Positions 44,251 through 54,940 of a DNA stretch of 64,000 nucleotides are shown one piece after another. The DNA comes from Gigantopelta aegis. Lineage: Eukaryota > Mollusca > Gastropoda > Neomphalida > Peltospiridae. The first letter of the stretch is position 1. Each line of letters opens with the position of its first letter. The translations under genes and the position numbers were made by a program. The notes below the pieces were generated by a model. That model was not told the origin of the DNA. It did no database searches and saw nothing but the letters and a program-made list of their open reading frames with translations. The DNA lies in the NCBI RefSeq assembly GCF_016097555.1, contig NC_054712.1:58757255-58821254 (forward strand), read 5' to 3'.

Positions 44251-44256
44251 TGAGCC

Positions 44257-44872
44257 CAGTGTCAAAATACAACAAACATATTATTTCACCTGATCCTATA
44301 ACTTAATTATTTAAATTTTGTTTCCGATATGATGACCTTGCTTAATTTTTATGTCGCTAATAGGTCATCTATTTGTATTTTTTGCTAAATTTTAAGGTCG
44401 CTAATATATGTATTTTATGATTTACAACTACTTACCACCGGCGAAAGGGTCTACCACTAACCTACAAGCAGATCCAACTCTACTGCATTTCATGATCAGG
44501 CATGTCACCAGATTGTGTGTTTCAGCAGTGCAAATTGAATCCCTTTTAACTATTTGTTTTTTAACTTTTGTTTTTGTAGTTTCTGCACTTTATTTGCTTT
44601 GAAATGTACTAGTTAGTTCATCTTAAACAAAGCAATTAATTTCAAAAGATTGTGGTTGTGATCAAGATGATGGTGAAAGAACATTCAAATAGCGGAACCC
44701 TTCTAAATGGGACCAAGTAAAAAGTCCGGTTTAAGGATTATCCAGTTTAGACAGGTACTGATATTTTCAAAGTGATTTTCCATTAAAAGTTTACTATACA
44801 TGTACCGGTATATCAAAATCATAACATTAAAAAACTTATTTCCCTTTTTTCAAATCTATATATTTTTTTAAC
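44257..44872. other. intron of the - strand gene with a MITE fragment
   Basis: Bases 44680-44795 (AAAAAGTCCGGTTTAAGG, CCAGTTTAGACAGGTACTG) are a diverged piece of the TACAGTGAA MITE. A possible 26-bp exon on the - strand at 44431-44456 was considered and rejected. Confidence 0.5.
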
Positions 44873-47195
44873 TACGGGTTGATGTTTGCTTACATCAAGA
44901 ATGACATTGCGGGTTGATGTTTACTTACATCAAGAACGACATTGTGGGTTGATGTTTGCCTACATCAAGAACGACGTTACTACGGGTTGATGTTTGCTTA
45001 CATCAAGAACGACATTGCGGGTTGATGTTTGCTTAGATCAAGAACGACATTGCGGGTTGATGTTTGCTTACATTAAGAACGACATTGTGGGTTGATGTTT
45101 GCTTACATCAAGAACGACATTGTGGGTTGATGTTTGCTTACATCAAGAACGACGTTACTACGGGTTGATGTTTGCTTACATCAAGAACGACATTGCGGGT
45201 TGATGTTTGCTTACATCAAGAACGACATTGCGGGTTGATGTTTGCTTACATCAAGAACGACATTGTGGGTTGATGTTTGCTTACATCAAGAACGACGTTA
45301 CTGCGGGTTGATGTTTGCCTACATCAAGAACGACGTTACTGCGGGTTGATGTTTGCTTACATCAAGAACGACATTGCGGGTTGATGTTTGCTTACATCAA
45401 GAACGACATTGCGGGTTGATGTTTGCTTACATCAAGAACGACATTGTGGGTTGATGTTTGCTTACATCAAGAACGACGTTACTGCGGGTTGATGTTTGCT
45501 TACATCAAGAACGACGTTACTGCGGGTTGATGTTTGCTTACATCAAGAACGACGTTACTGCGGGTTGATGTTTGCTTACATCAAGAACGACGTTACTGCG
45601 GGTTGATGTTTGCTTACATCAAGAACGACATTGTGGGTTGATGTTTGCTTACATCAAGAACGACATTGTGGGTTGATGTTTGCCTACATCAAGAACGACG
45701 TTACTGCGGGTTGATGTTTGCTTACATCAAGAACGACATTGCGGGTTGATGTTTGCTTACATCAAGAACGACATTGTGGGTTGATGTTTGCTTACATCAA
45801 GAACGACGTTACTGCGGGTTGATGTTTGCTTACATCAAGAACGACATTGCGGGTTGATGTTTGCTTACATCAAGAACGACATTGCGGGTTGATGTTTGCT
45901 TACATCAAGAACGACATTGTGGGTTGATGTTTGCTTACATCAAGAACGACGTTACTGCGGGTTGATGTTTGCTTACATCAAGAACGACATTGTGGGTTGA
46001 TGTTTGCTTACATCAAGAACGACATTGCCTACATCAAGAACGACGTTACTGCGGGTTGATGTTTGCTTACATCAAGAACGACATTGCGGGTTGATGTTTG
46101 CTTACATCAAGAACGACATTGTGGGTTGATGTTTGCTTACATCAAGAACGACGTTACTGCGGGTTGATGTTTGCTTACATCAAGAACGACATTGTGGGTT
46201 GATGTTTGCTTACATCAAGAACGACGTTACTGCGGGTTGATGTTTGCTTACATCAAGAACGACATTGTGGGTTGATGTTTGCTTACATCAAGAACGACAT
46301 TACTGCGGGTTGATGTTTGCTTACATCAAGAACGACGTTACTGCGGGTTGATGTTTGCTTACATCAAGAACGACATTGCGGGTTGATGTTTGCTTACATC
46401 AAGAACGACATTACTGCGGGTTGATGTTTGCTTACATCAAGAACGACGTTACTGCGGGTTGATGTTTGCTTACATCAAGAACGACATTGCGGGTTGATGT
46501 TTGCTTACATCAAGAACGACATTACTGCAGGTTGATGTTTGCTTACATCAAGAACGACGTTACTGCGGGTTGATGTTTGCTTACATCAAGAACGACGTTA
46601 CTGCGGGTTGATGTTTGCTTACATCAAGAACGACGTTACTGCGGGTTGATGTTTGCTTACATCAAGAACGACGTTACTGCGGGTTGATGTTTGCTTACAT
46701 CAAGAACGACGTTACTGCGGGTTGATGTTTGCTTACATCAAGAACGACGTTACTGCGGGTTGATGTTTGCTTACATCAAGAACGACGTTACTGCGGGTTG
46801 ATGTTTGCTTACATCAAGAACGACGTTACTGCGGGTTGATGTTTGCTTACATCAAGAACGACATTGCGGGTTGATGTTTGCTTACATCAAGAACGACATT
46901 GCGGGTTGATGTTTGCTTACATCAAGAACGACGTTACTGCAGGTTGATGTTTGCTTACATCAAGAACGACATTGCGGGTTGATGTTTGCTTACATCAAGA
47001 ACGACGTTACTGCAGGTTGATGTTTCCTTACATCAAGAACGACATTGCGGGTTGATGTTTGCTTACATCAAGAACGACATTACGGGTTGATGTTTCCTTA
47101 CATCAAGAATGACGTTACTGCAGGTTGATGTTTGCTTACATCAAGAACGACATTACTGCGGGTTTATGTTTGCTTACATCAAGAATGACATTGCG
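44873..47195 (-). repeat. 35/38-bp array of exon end plus splice donor, about 60 copies
   Basis: Reading -, units are CCGCAATGTCGTTCTTGAT (35-bp form) or CCGCAGTAACGTCGTTCTTGAT split as CCGCAGTAAC + GTCGTTCTTGAT (38-bp form), each followed by GTAAGCAAACATCAAC. GTCATTCTTGAT is the end of the 47178-47261 exon and GTAAGC is its donor, so the array is a tandem multiplication of that junction. Within each unit TTGATGT and ACATCAA form a 7-bp stem with loop AAGCAA that includes the donor GT. Confidence 0.93.
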
Positions 47196-47261
47196 GACTA
47201 TTTTGGACCCGTCTCTAGAACACTTGTAAGCTGCAGCACTGTATAGTGAGATCAGCAGAAT
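47178..47261 (-). CDS. membrane C2H2 protein, first recognised exon (signal-peptide end)
   Basis: Reading -, acceptor TTGTTTTTTCTTTCAG precedes 47261 and donor GTAAGC follows 47178. 28 codons, phase 0 at both ends: ILLISLYSAAAYKCSRDGSK, then IVRNVILD. The hydrophobic ILLISLYSAAA followed by polar residues looks like the h- and c-regions of a signal peptide; its start Met must be in an exon further right that I did not find. It joins KIKPAFWQQ of the 39919 exon in phase. Only this frame is open. The intron to the next exon is about 7 kb and mostly repeats. Confidence 0.7.
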
Positions 47262-47277
47262 CTGAAAGAAAAAACAA

Positions 47278-47455
47278 AAGTAGTTATTGCCTGGCTGTCA
47301 TTCCTGTCACGTTCAAAAAGTAGTTATTGCCTGGCTGCCATTCCTGTCACGTTCAAAAAGTAGTTATTGCCTGGCTGCCATTCCTGTCACGTTCAAAAAG
47401 TAGTTATTGCCTGGCTGTCATTCCTGTCACATTTAAAAAGTAGTTTGGTCTGGCA
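47278..47455. repeat. 40-bp tandem array, 4 copies
   Basis: Unit AAAGTAGTTATTGCCTGGCT then GTCATTCCTGTCACGTTCA. It ends about 17 bp upstream (gene sense) of the 47261 exon acceptor, so it occupies the branch-point region but not the acceptor. Confidence 0.93.
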
Positions 47456-47654
47456 AATTACGATTCAGGACGGAGGAATTTGTAGCTTGCTAGACCGAAT
47501 ATCCTGGAGCAATGTCTGCCAATTTCGACCCCTGTGACAAATCCGCTGTCTACACAGGTCAGCATAGCACTGCTCACTTAGCACTGAGCAGTGCTGATCT
47601 TGTACAACACATGCCAGACTGCATGTACTTCCCCATTCTTTTTTAAAATTAAAG
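47456..47654. other. intron or 5' flank of the - strand gene
   Basis: TAGCACTGCTCACTTAGCACT at 47568 forms a small near-duplicate (TAGCACTGAGCAGTGCT). No exon defined. Confidence 0.35.
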
Positions 47655-47915
47655 TTTCTATTGTTTAACAATAGCAATAGAGCATGTTGATTTATTTTAA
47701 TATTTATTGACGGACTACTGGGTGTCAAACCTTTGGTCATTGTGAAACGTACTACATAGTCAGAGAAAACCTGCTTCATGTACAAGCCTACATTTTTTCA
47801 TTATTAGCAAGGGATCTTTTGTATACACTTTCAACCAGACCAGATTAGGCAGATAGCATATATACTATGGACCGGAGTATGGTCTTTAATATGCATGTTG
47901 TGGGGCACTGATAAA
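47655..47915 (-). mobile_element. diverged family-1 SINE fragment
   Basis: On the - strand: AAAAGATCCCTTGCTAATAA, then GGTTTTCTCTGACTATG and TGCTCTATTGCTATTGTTAA. Head missing or unrecognisable; an old copy. Confidence 0.7.
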
Positions 47916-48333
47916 AAACACAATAACAAAATAGGTCCACCGGGGCATTATTGGGATAATTGGGGGTTTGTTTGTTGTTGTTTGGGGGTTTTTTGGGGTG
48001 GGTTTTTTTTTTGGGGGGGGGGTAATTTTAATTTCAACTTTCGTTTATTTTAAAATAATAATAATAATATAAATTACATGTTGTCTTTTAGCAGATTTTA
48101 ACACTTACAAATGAATTCCAGAGCAGTGTGGAGTGCCAGTTCTGAAAACATGTCATTTGTAACCGCATTGTGACAAAAAATGTTAGGTAATTTCTGCAAA
48201 CGACAATATTTCGTGTTTCATGGGCGCAGCCATTAAGATTGCATTTTGTGTAAAATTCCTCCAATTGACTACCGCACCATCAGAAAACTGTAAACTCTGG
48301 TCAAAAAAAAACCCACCTATATATATAAGTGAC
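47916..48333. other. unassigned, G/T-rich tract inside
   Basis: Bases 47958-48022 are a G/T-rich low-complexity tract with poly-G (48014-48022). No exon seen. Confidence 0.4.
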
Positions 48334-48573
48334 TTATAGATTTTTCCACGGGGAACACCTTTTTTCATACTATGGAATTTACTGCAAATTATTTATTTCT
48401 GAGCCGATTTTTTCTAAATTGCACACAAATATAGTGTGCGGTTGTTTTGTTGGGGTTTTTTTTTTTTTTTGTGGGGCTTGTTGTCTTTTTAGTTTTCTTC
48501 TTGTAAACGTCAAACCAAACTGAAATTATTTACAATTTTTTTTTTTTTTGTAGGAGAATGGGACGGACTATAA
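48334..48573. mobile_element. TATAGTCC MITE with GT-rich insertion
   Basis: Shares ACCTTTTTTCATACTATGGA, TTTACTGC, CTAAATTGCACACAAATATA with 26042-26250 and ends GGGACGGACTATA. A T/G-rich segment (48436-48490) is specific to this copy. Confidence 0.75.
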
Positions 48574-48589
48574 TATAGTTTACTTATTG

Positions 48590-48612
48590 AGTAGCTTGAT
48601 TATTATTATTAT

Positions 48613-48660
<48 letters not shown>

Positions 48661-48802
48661 AAGTAGTAGTTTTAGTAGTAGTAGTAATAGTAGTAGCTGT
48701 AGTAGTAGTGATAGTGGTAGTGGTAGTGGTAGTAGTAGTAGTAGTGGTAGTGGTAGTGGTAGTAGTAGTAGTAGTAGTAGTAGTACTACTACTATATTAT
48801 TA
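48590..48802. repeat. trinucleotide microsatellite (ATT/AGT/GGT)
   Basis: (ATT)n, then (AGT)n with scattered GGT, AAT and ATT triplets. All interruptions keep the 3-bp register over 210 bp. Reads as poly-Ser; not a gene. Confidence 0.95.
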
Positions 48803-49124
48803 GTGTTATCATTATTATAGTGTAAATATAATTATAGATCGAAGAATCAATCAATCAATTAATCAATCTGCCAATCAATTAGCCAGTCATTGATTAAAAT
48901 GATATGTCAAGCCATTGTATCAGTGAGTGTTGTGCTTATACCCCCCCCCCCCCCCCGTCCACTCGACCCACTCCCCACTTAAATTCAGAATATCTGTTTG
49001 TCGACATGATTCGTGATAATCGAAGTATTTCTACTGAATAAAAAATGTATAGTTAGGAAACGTTGGTAATGTTTATTGCAACTTAATCCATGACAGGAGG
49101 GTAGGAAGGTGCCAAAAATGGGGG

Positions 49125-49176
<52 letters not shown>

Positions 49177-49764
49177 AACCATCGCTGCTGCTACTGGATC
49201 AAGAAACGTGAGGGGGGGGGGGAACATGCCCCATTGCCTCCCCCATCCCGCTTACTACGCCAGTGCATGATGTTAATTATATATTATTACCCATATGGGC
49301 TAAAATATACGGGGTAATATTTTTTCGATCTCTGCAGTGTGCAGATTGCTTCTACAGCCACTGATTGGCTGGCTTAAAAATCACGACGTTTGGTTGGTTG
49401 CTTGCTATGGCCGGAACTTCACTTTCATTCATATAATGTTTCCATTCATGAGTCAGATTACACATACGTTATACGATCTACACAGATTTACAAAAGAAAA
49501 TGGACTCATTTGTTTCGTAAACATGAAATGGTATATTTTCATAAGCAGCGGCTTTAGTAATATATAAAAATAATTATTTTCAAATGCAAATACAGTTGTA
49601 TTATTTTGTACTGTAAACATTTGGCTGTAAAAAGAACGTCGTTAATGCTATGACGTCACTTACATTACGTCATGTAATGCGCGTAAGATTATATGACGTA
49701 ATGGCTGATGGCTTTGTTGTAGACTGCAGAGGAATTTTTACATTAAAAATCAGTTAAAATTGAC
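48803..49764. other. unassigned, with microsatellites
   Basis: Poly-C at 48942-48957, (AC)n at 49127-49170 and poly-G at 49211-49221. The 76-codon frame 49337-49567 (+) has no recognisable domain. Bases 49650-49700 contain TGACGTCA and an inverted TTACGTCATGTAA. Confidence 0.45.
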
Positions 49765-49925
49765 AATGGGTAATAAAGAGAATGACCAACTCGCTACGAG
49801 GAGTTACGAATTATCTGTCCCTCGTAAATGAATGTTGTAAAACCCTCGCCAAAGGCTCGGGTTTACAACATTCATTCACTCGGGACAGATAATTCGTAAT
49901 TCCTCGTAGCTCGTTAGTTATTCTC
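49765..49925. repeat. long near-perfect hairpin
   Basis: The left arm AATAAAGAGAATGACCAACT, GAGGAGTTACGAATTATCTG, TGAATGTTGTAAAACCCTCG pairs almost fully with the right arm CGGGTTTACAACATTCATTC, CAGATAATTCGTAATTCCTC, AGTTATTCTCT. The loop is about 9 bp (CCAAAGG). The stem is about 75 bp. Confidence 0.88.
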
Positions 49926-50214
49926 TAAATATTCCGCTAGGGAAATATCAAACTCAATAAATATCTTCGATATGTCAGTAGAGTAGATGACGTCGTTTTC
50001 TACTATGACGTCGTTCGTTTTTTCATGGTTCAGTAGTGGTACATTGATACGGTTCAGTGAATTAAGATATTTCTTTAGAAGAATAAAAACGGCTTTCTTT
50101 TTTTGCATGTATACAAAGGTGAGTTTCATATTCATTTAGTAAACAATATTGTATATTTTTCGCTTATATAGATGCTTCATTTTTTTACCACAGATATGAA
50201 TACTTTTATTACAG
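49926..50214. other. flank of the hairpin with a small - strand frame
   Basis: A 73-codon - strand frame (50135-49914, including KLTFVYMQKKKAVFILLKKY) runs into the hairpin arm. Two GACGTCGTT sites at 49988 and 50006 lie within it. Not recognisable as a gene. Confidence 0.3.
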
Positions 50215-50400
50215 TCAGGTCAGGTCAGGTCAGGTCATAGGTTTTAACGTGCGCACTCAGCACAGGCTATTGTAGCAAACTTTTTCCGGTTCCTCCATCC
50301 AGGATAGGAAAAGGTTTGGAGTGGGTGGGAGAGGGGGTCGCCCGCGCTGTCATGTGTAAGAGAGCACAAGCAGCCCGACCAGGGTCGGTAGCGAACGATT
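50215..50400. repeat. dispersed repeat fragment with (CAGGT)n
   Basis: Begins with five AGGTC units (50217-50238) and continues TAGGTTTTAACGTGCGCACT, GGTTCCTCCATCCAGGATAG, GCAGCCCGACCAGGGTCGG. GC-richer than its surroundings; probably part of an interspersed element I cannot name. Confidence 0.4.
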
Positions 50401-52595
50401 ATTACAATTCCTGTCTTGAGCATATATATACGTGTAAATCTTAGTAGTTATAATAATAAAACATTTAAGGAATATTCAACAATTGTGTAACGAAACATAT
50501 GGCTTTTGATACACCAATCCCATGATGTAAATTTAAGTAACTCTGCCTTAGCTTTCCCTGTCAATATCATAACGTAAGTTGACCCATATTGCGTTTTCTG
50601 TTAGTATTTAAAGAACAAAATATTAGTACAGTGATGTCTACCTGCATTTTACTTTATTAATAAAAAATAAACGTTTTGACAGACAGCCCCTCCCTCACCA
50701 ACAACAATAATCCCTCCCTGCTAGAGAGTTATTAATATGCATGTCAATAATGGACATTGGTGGGATAATATTGCAACCATCTTGAATAATATCCGCCATA
50801 TTAAACTTTCAAGTTGAATTAGAACATCCTAAAGAGTTTTAAAGAGCCCATCATTTGTGCCAAATTTCATGTTTGTATCATTATTAAAAGATTATTCGTG
50901 TTATCTACTTTGCCAGTAGTGCTATTAGTAGGACCTGGTGGCCATATTTGGAGAGGGTGCTTTAATTTGATATTAATATTTCCCATCAGGTGTCTGTTTT
51001 AAATATCGAAGGTAGGTTCAGCATGCTTTAAACCATAGGCGTATGGACTGCTATTTTTGTAGGGGGACAGGCTGGATTTTGCCCGAATTAAACGAAAATA
51101 CCCGAATCTTTTTTTTCTTTCTTTCTCTTTTTATTATTGTTTATAAAGAATTTTAATCTCCTGTCTTTCTTTTTCTTTTTCTTTTTCTTTGCCCGAATCT
51201 GCATAACAATAATTTATTCATATTAGAATTACTACAAAACAGCTATATTATAGGGTGGCAAACGAATCACTACAATTTTTACATTGATTAAAACTAATTT
51301 TGAGGGTAGAATGACACCCTGTCTCGTACGCTTATGTATTTAAACATATAAACATATAAAATGACACAGAGTTGAATAAAATAGAAAATCTCTGTTAAAA
51401 TATATCTTAGTAATGAGCATGGCGGACATCTTGAAAAACAGCTACCATATTGAAAATTCAGCTGGTTCAGTAACTGGATTTGATTAATGCCCCAGTGCAA
51501 TCATCTGTTTTGCCACGTTTTGTGCTTGTATCACCATTTGAAAGGTTCTCCCAGTTACATAGTAGCTAGTTGACTGGGGTTTTTTTTTAGGGGCCCTACT
51601 GCGACCTCCATATTTTCCACATTCAGCCCGTTTGCTAAACTTTTTTTTATTGTTGTACATATATATCATAAGGAATACAAAAGTACAACTCTATTTAATG
51701 TCCTCTCCGGGTGGTACTTTGCCTATTCTGAAGCCAGTCTGTTAGAAGAAGAAGAAGAAGAAGAAGAAGAAGAAGAAGAAGAAGAAGAAGAAGAAGAAGA
51801 AAAGAAAATTATAAAAACAAATTAAAAAGATATGTAAAGAAATGATGCTAATTATGTTTTAAATAACCCGAAGTATCTTAATTGCAATGTGGAGTGTGAC
51901 CTTTTAGAAGTTTTAACCGTTGATTCGATTACAAATAGCTTTGATGTTAGAAGGGGGGAGTGGGGGAGGGAGAGGGGGAGTGGGAGGGTGCAGAAACCAT
52001 CTAGTGGACTTGCATTTAACCTCTGCGTTGGTTTTTCTAGAAATTTAATTCTGTACAGTATAAGAAGCAAACGTGTTAAAGGGGAAGTTTTAAAGTTTCA
52101 TAATGACAAAACATTTATTCATTTTTCCATTGAAATGTAAAGATTATACATTCAATTACATGCTCACAAAAAATTACATCAAAATAATTTCATTTACTTC
52201 TATTTATAAATCTATATTTGTTGCAAAATCCAACAAAGGTGACCGACATTTTAACGCGTGACGTCACAGAATGTATTTTTAAATACATTACATCTTCATA
52301 TTGACAAAGAACTGTCTGCTTTAATATATGACCTATTTTTATTGACACGCGGCAAAGATCTTTACACATGTACTTTGCTTTTTTTTCAATGGTTATTGAT
52401 TCTGTTGTGTTGTTATTGTCGTCGCTGTTGTTATTGTTGTTGTTGTTGTCGTTGTTGTTAATGGTGATTTAAACTTTATTTAATAGAATTTTTCGTTTTA
52501 TTGCCTTCACTGTTATTAATTCCTTATGAAAAAGAAAACATCGACATGCCTGTAGCTGAGGGTAGAGTGGCAGTTCTTGTTGACAGAATAAAGTT
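50401..52595. other. unassigned intergenic sequence
   Basis: Contains the dispersed repeat at 51040-51310 (GGCGTATGGACTGCTATTTT, TTTTGAGGGTAGAATGACAC) interrupted by a (CTTT)n tract at 51110-51190. (GAA)n is at 51743-51802, a GGGAG tract at 51952-51985 and a TGTTGT microsatellite at 52417-52460. A GTGACGTCAC site is at 52258. No gene supported. Confidence 0.45.
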
Positions 52596-53282
52596 AAAGG
52601 TTTTCTTTGTTTAACGACGCCACTAGAGCACATTAATTTATTAATTATCGGCTACTGCGTGTCAAACATCTGGTAATTTGATATAATATAGTCTTAGAGA
52701 CGAAAGTAAAGTAGTTTGTTTTATTTAACGACGCCACTGGAGCACATTGATTTTTTATCTTATCATCGGTTATTGGACGTCAAACATGGTCATTCTGACA
52801 CTTTTTTTCAGATGAAACCCGTTATCGCCACATAGGCTATTCTTTTACGACAGGCAGCAAGGGATCTTTTATTTGCGCTTCCCACGGGCAAGATAGCACA
52901 AACCATGGCCTTTTTTTAACCAGTTATGAATCACTGGTCGGTGCAAGTGGTTTACACTTACCCACTGTGCCTTGCGGAGCACTCACTCAGGGTTTGGAGT
53001 CGGTATCTGGATTAAAAATCCCATGCCTCGACTGGGATCCGAACCCAGTACCTACCAGCCTGTAGACCGATGGCCACGACGCCACCGAAGCCGGTCTTAG
53101 AGATGAAACCCACTACATGTTTCCATTAGTAGCAAGGTATCTCTTATATGCACATGATAGCACATACCACGGTCTTTACAACACCACTCGTGGTGCACTG
53201 AAATAGCCCAATGGGCTCATGCATCGCCGGGGACCGATCCTAGACCGACTGCGCTACTACTAGGCTTAGTACGTTCCGCCCA
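52596..53282 (-). mobile_element. family-1 SINE split by a family-3 SINE
   Basis: Tail part 52596-52702 (GTTTAACGACGCCACTAGAG) and head part 53095-53282 (GTAGCAAGGTATCTCTTATA, AGCCCAATGGGCTCATGC, GGGGACCGATCCTAGACCGA) flank the insertion. Order and orientation match the uninterrupted copies. Confidence 0.88.
52703..53094 (-). mobile_element. family-3 SINE, nested
   Basis: On the - strand: ACCGGCTTCGGTGGCGTCGT, GGGTTCGGATCCCAGTCGAG, AGATCCCTTGCTGCCTGTCG. The host sequence TCTTAGAGA(C/T)GAAA is duplicated at both edges, a target-site duplication. Confidence 0.9.
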
Positions 53283-53931
53283 AGTTGACAGTATACGGAC
53301 ACTTGACATGAAGAAAGCACGTGGGTTAGTGAGATTTCTGTGTTGATGGTCGTAATCCATACTTTCGAAAGACGTTTTATCGATTGGCACCAGACAAGTC
53401 TTCCCATCGTACCTAAATCAGTCGGGGTAATTGACAGAGGTCGGTTGTTATAGCAACCAATCGAAGCCAGGCAGCCTGGCAGTGGGAGGTGATTTGTGGC
53501 GCTATTATATTACGTAACTGAATATTTGTCCGTCGCAATCATTATACGCAGGTATATCATCCATTAACACGTGCCTATTGGGGTAGGCCTATATTGATAT
53601 ATCATTATAATTAATGCATTTTATCTTTAATTGGTATTCTAGTACTAGTAACTGTTTTGTTTGTGTTGTGGTACTGTTTGAAATGTATTATTTACCATTA
53701 TGGTTGTTAATTATGAATTATGCATACAACAAACACTGTGCCATCAGTGTAACAGTCCAGCACATCGGGGAGGGCGGGGCACACTTTACAGTTGGCCCCC
53801 TAGAATCTACTGTTGAGTGTACCTTTATTAAGCATACGCTTACGAGACAGGCGGAGGGGGGGGGGGGGGGGGGGGTACAACCTCCCTCCTCCACTCCACC
53901 TACAGCTGGAGCAAATCCTCAAATTGGGAAA
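53283..53931. other. unassigned, with poly-G tract
   Basis: A G tract of about 20 lies at 53855-53874. The 124-codon frame at 53614-53988 (+) crosses the G tract and the next array, and shows no domain. Confidence 0.4.
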
Positions 53932-54018
53932 AAAGAAAGTGATATTCGGACAAAAAAGAAAGTGATATTCGGACAAAAAAGAAAGTGATATTCGGACAAA
54001 AAAGAAAGTGATATTCGG
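53932..54018. repeat. 22-bp tandem array, 4 copies
   Basis: Unit AAAGAAAGTGATATTCGGAC plus AA, near identical. It gives Phe/Ser-rich frames on the - strand that are not genes. Confidence 0.92.
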
Positions 54019-54149
54019 GGAAAACGAGCTTGCTTGAGACCTTTTCACCATATATTTCAATCCTTTTACACATACTATTAGTTGTACAACCAAGTAAAAG
54101 TGCGCAGTGATTCATGTTCAACCCTATATTCATGTGTGTAGCTATTTGG

Positions 54150-54565
54150 CAGTAATGCTGATATGAATAAATGTTGTTATCCAGATTCGGGAATTTTTGT
54201 TTTAAGTCGGGCCTGCCCCCTCCTACAAAAATGGGAGCCAGTACGCCTGTATAATTACAACCCGTGAAAATGGACTCTAAATGTTGTTAATCTATTAGCA
54301 TGTAGCACATTTGGATAGAGTGAAACGTTGAAAGAGAAATTCGTTAAAGACAAACTAGACTAGAGCTCGTTTCCATAACCATTACTTCTCAGAAGTACAT
54401 GTACGTGCGTTTCTAAACTATGAAAACTGCTTTTGTGGTATTAGGAAAACTAGGATGACCAGAAACACTTCGGTATATGGGAAGTGGAAAATCTAAACAA
54501 TAACATTTATCCAAAAACGGCTCTAAAAGTAAAAATAAATACGCCTTAGTGTTTAAAAATTGGTT
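54150..54565. mobile_element. two dispersed-repeat fragments
   Basis: 54150-54250 is the - strand copy of the 29370/51040 family (CCTCCTACAAAAATGGGAGC). 54251-54565 is a CAGACCCTAG MITE copy without its left end (TAGAGCTCGTTTCCATAACC, AGGATGACCAGAAACACTTC, CCAAAAACGGCTCTAAAAGT). Confidence 0.65.
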
Positions 54566-54589
54566 ACGTTCTTGGTGCCTACACTCACA

Positions 54590-54663
54590 CACAAGCGCGC
54601 GCGCGCGCACACATACACACACGCATACATATACTAACATATACGCAAGCGCGCACACATACA

Positions 54664-54709
<46 letters not shown>

Positions 54710-54710
54710 A
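54590..54710. repeat. (AC)n microsatellite
   Basis: Compound (CG)n(CA)n and (AC)n tract with ATAC interruptions; poly-Val/Cys frames on the - strand are artefacts. Confidence 0.95.
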
Positions 54711-54940
54711 AAAATATGTTTTTGAAATAAATTAGTTGTCCTGGGGTGTTTAATAACCATTCAGTTATTTATACTAGTAAGCGTGTGTGCAGAAAATTAT
54801 GAGAGGGTTCTAGATTATGGGGAGTTTTTAAGGGGATCGGGTCATGCCTCCCCGAAAAATACATTGAAAAACTAAAAATCGAGCAGGTGGGATTTCGCCT
54901 GTACTATACTAAGAGATATTAACAAAATTAATGTTAAAGC

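Larger units (their letters stand above)
40600..44256 (-). mobile_element. SINE swollen to 3.6 kb by two insertions and an internal array
   Basis: Tail at 40606-40730 (TGTTTAACAACACAACTGGA, TGGATGTCAAACATTTGGTA), body at 40992-41046 and 41383-41410 (AGCAAGGGATCTTTTATATG, CAGTTGTGGTGCACTAATTG). The tRNA-like head ends at 44256 with, on the - strand, GGGCTCAGTCGATTGAGTT. The intact relative at 62575-62885 is about 310 bp and shows the same order. The copy is interrupted by SINEs at 40731-40992 and 41047-41382, and its head region is repeated about 45 times. Confidence 0.85.

Noticed and set aside
44431-44456. A 26-bp - strand exon between acceptor GATCTGCTTGTAG and donor GTAAGTAGT
   Set aside because: It would leave two bases (TG), which with the AAA start of the 39919 exon makes a stop; skipping it gives perfect phase.
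44873-47195. CRISPR-like array of short palindromic repeats
   Set aside because: Units abut with no unique spacers, the host is clearly eukaryotic, and the unit matches an adjacent exon end with its splice donor.
49914-50135. 73-codon - strand frame
   Set aside because: Its C-terminal part lies in a hairpin arm, and no family resemblance is seen.
53614-53988. 124-codon + strand frame
   Set aside because: Crosses a poly-G tract and a 22-bp array; no conserved motif.
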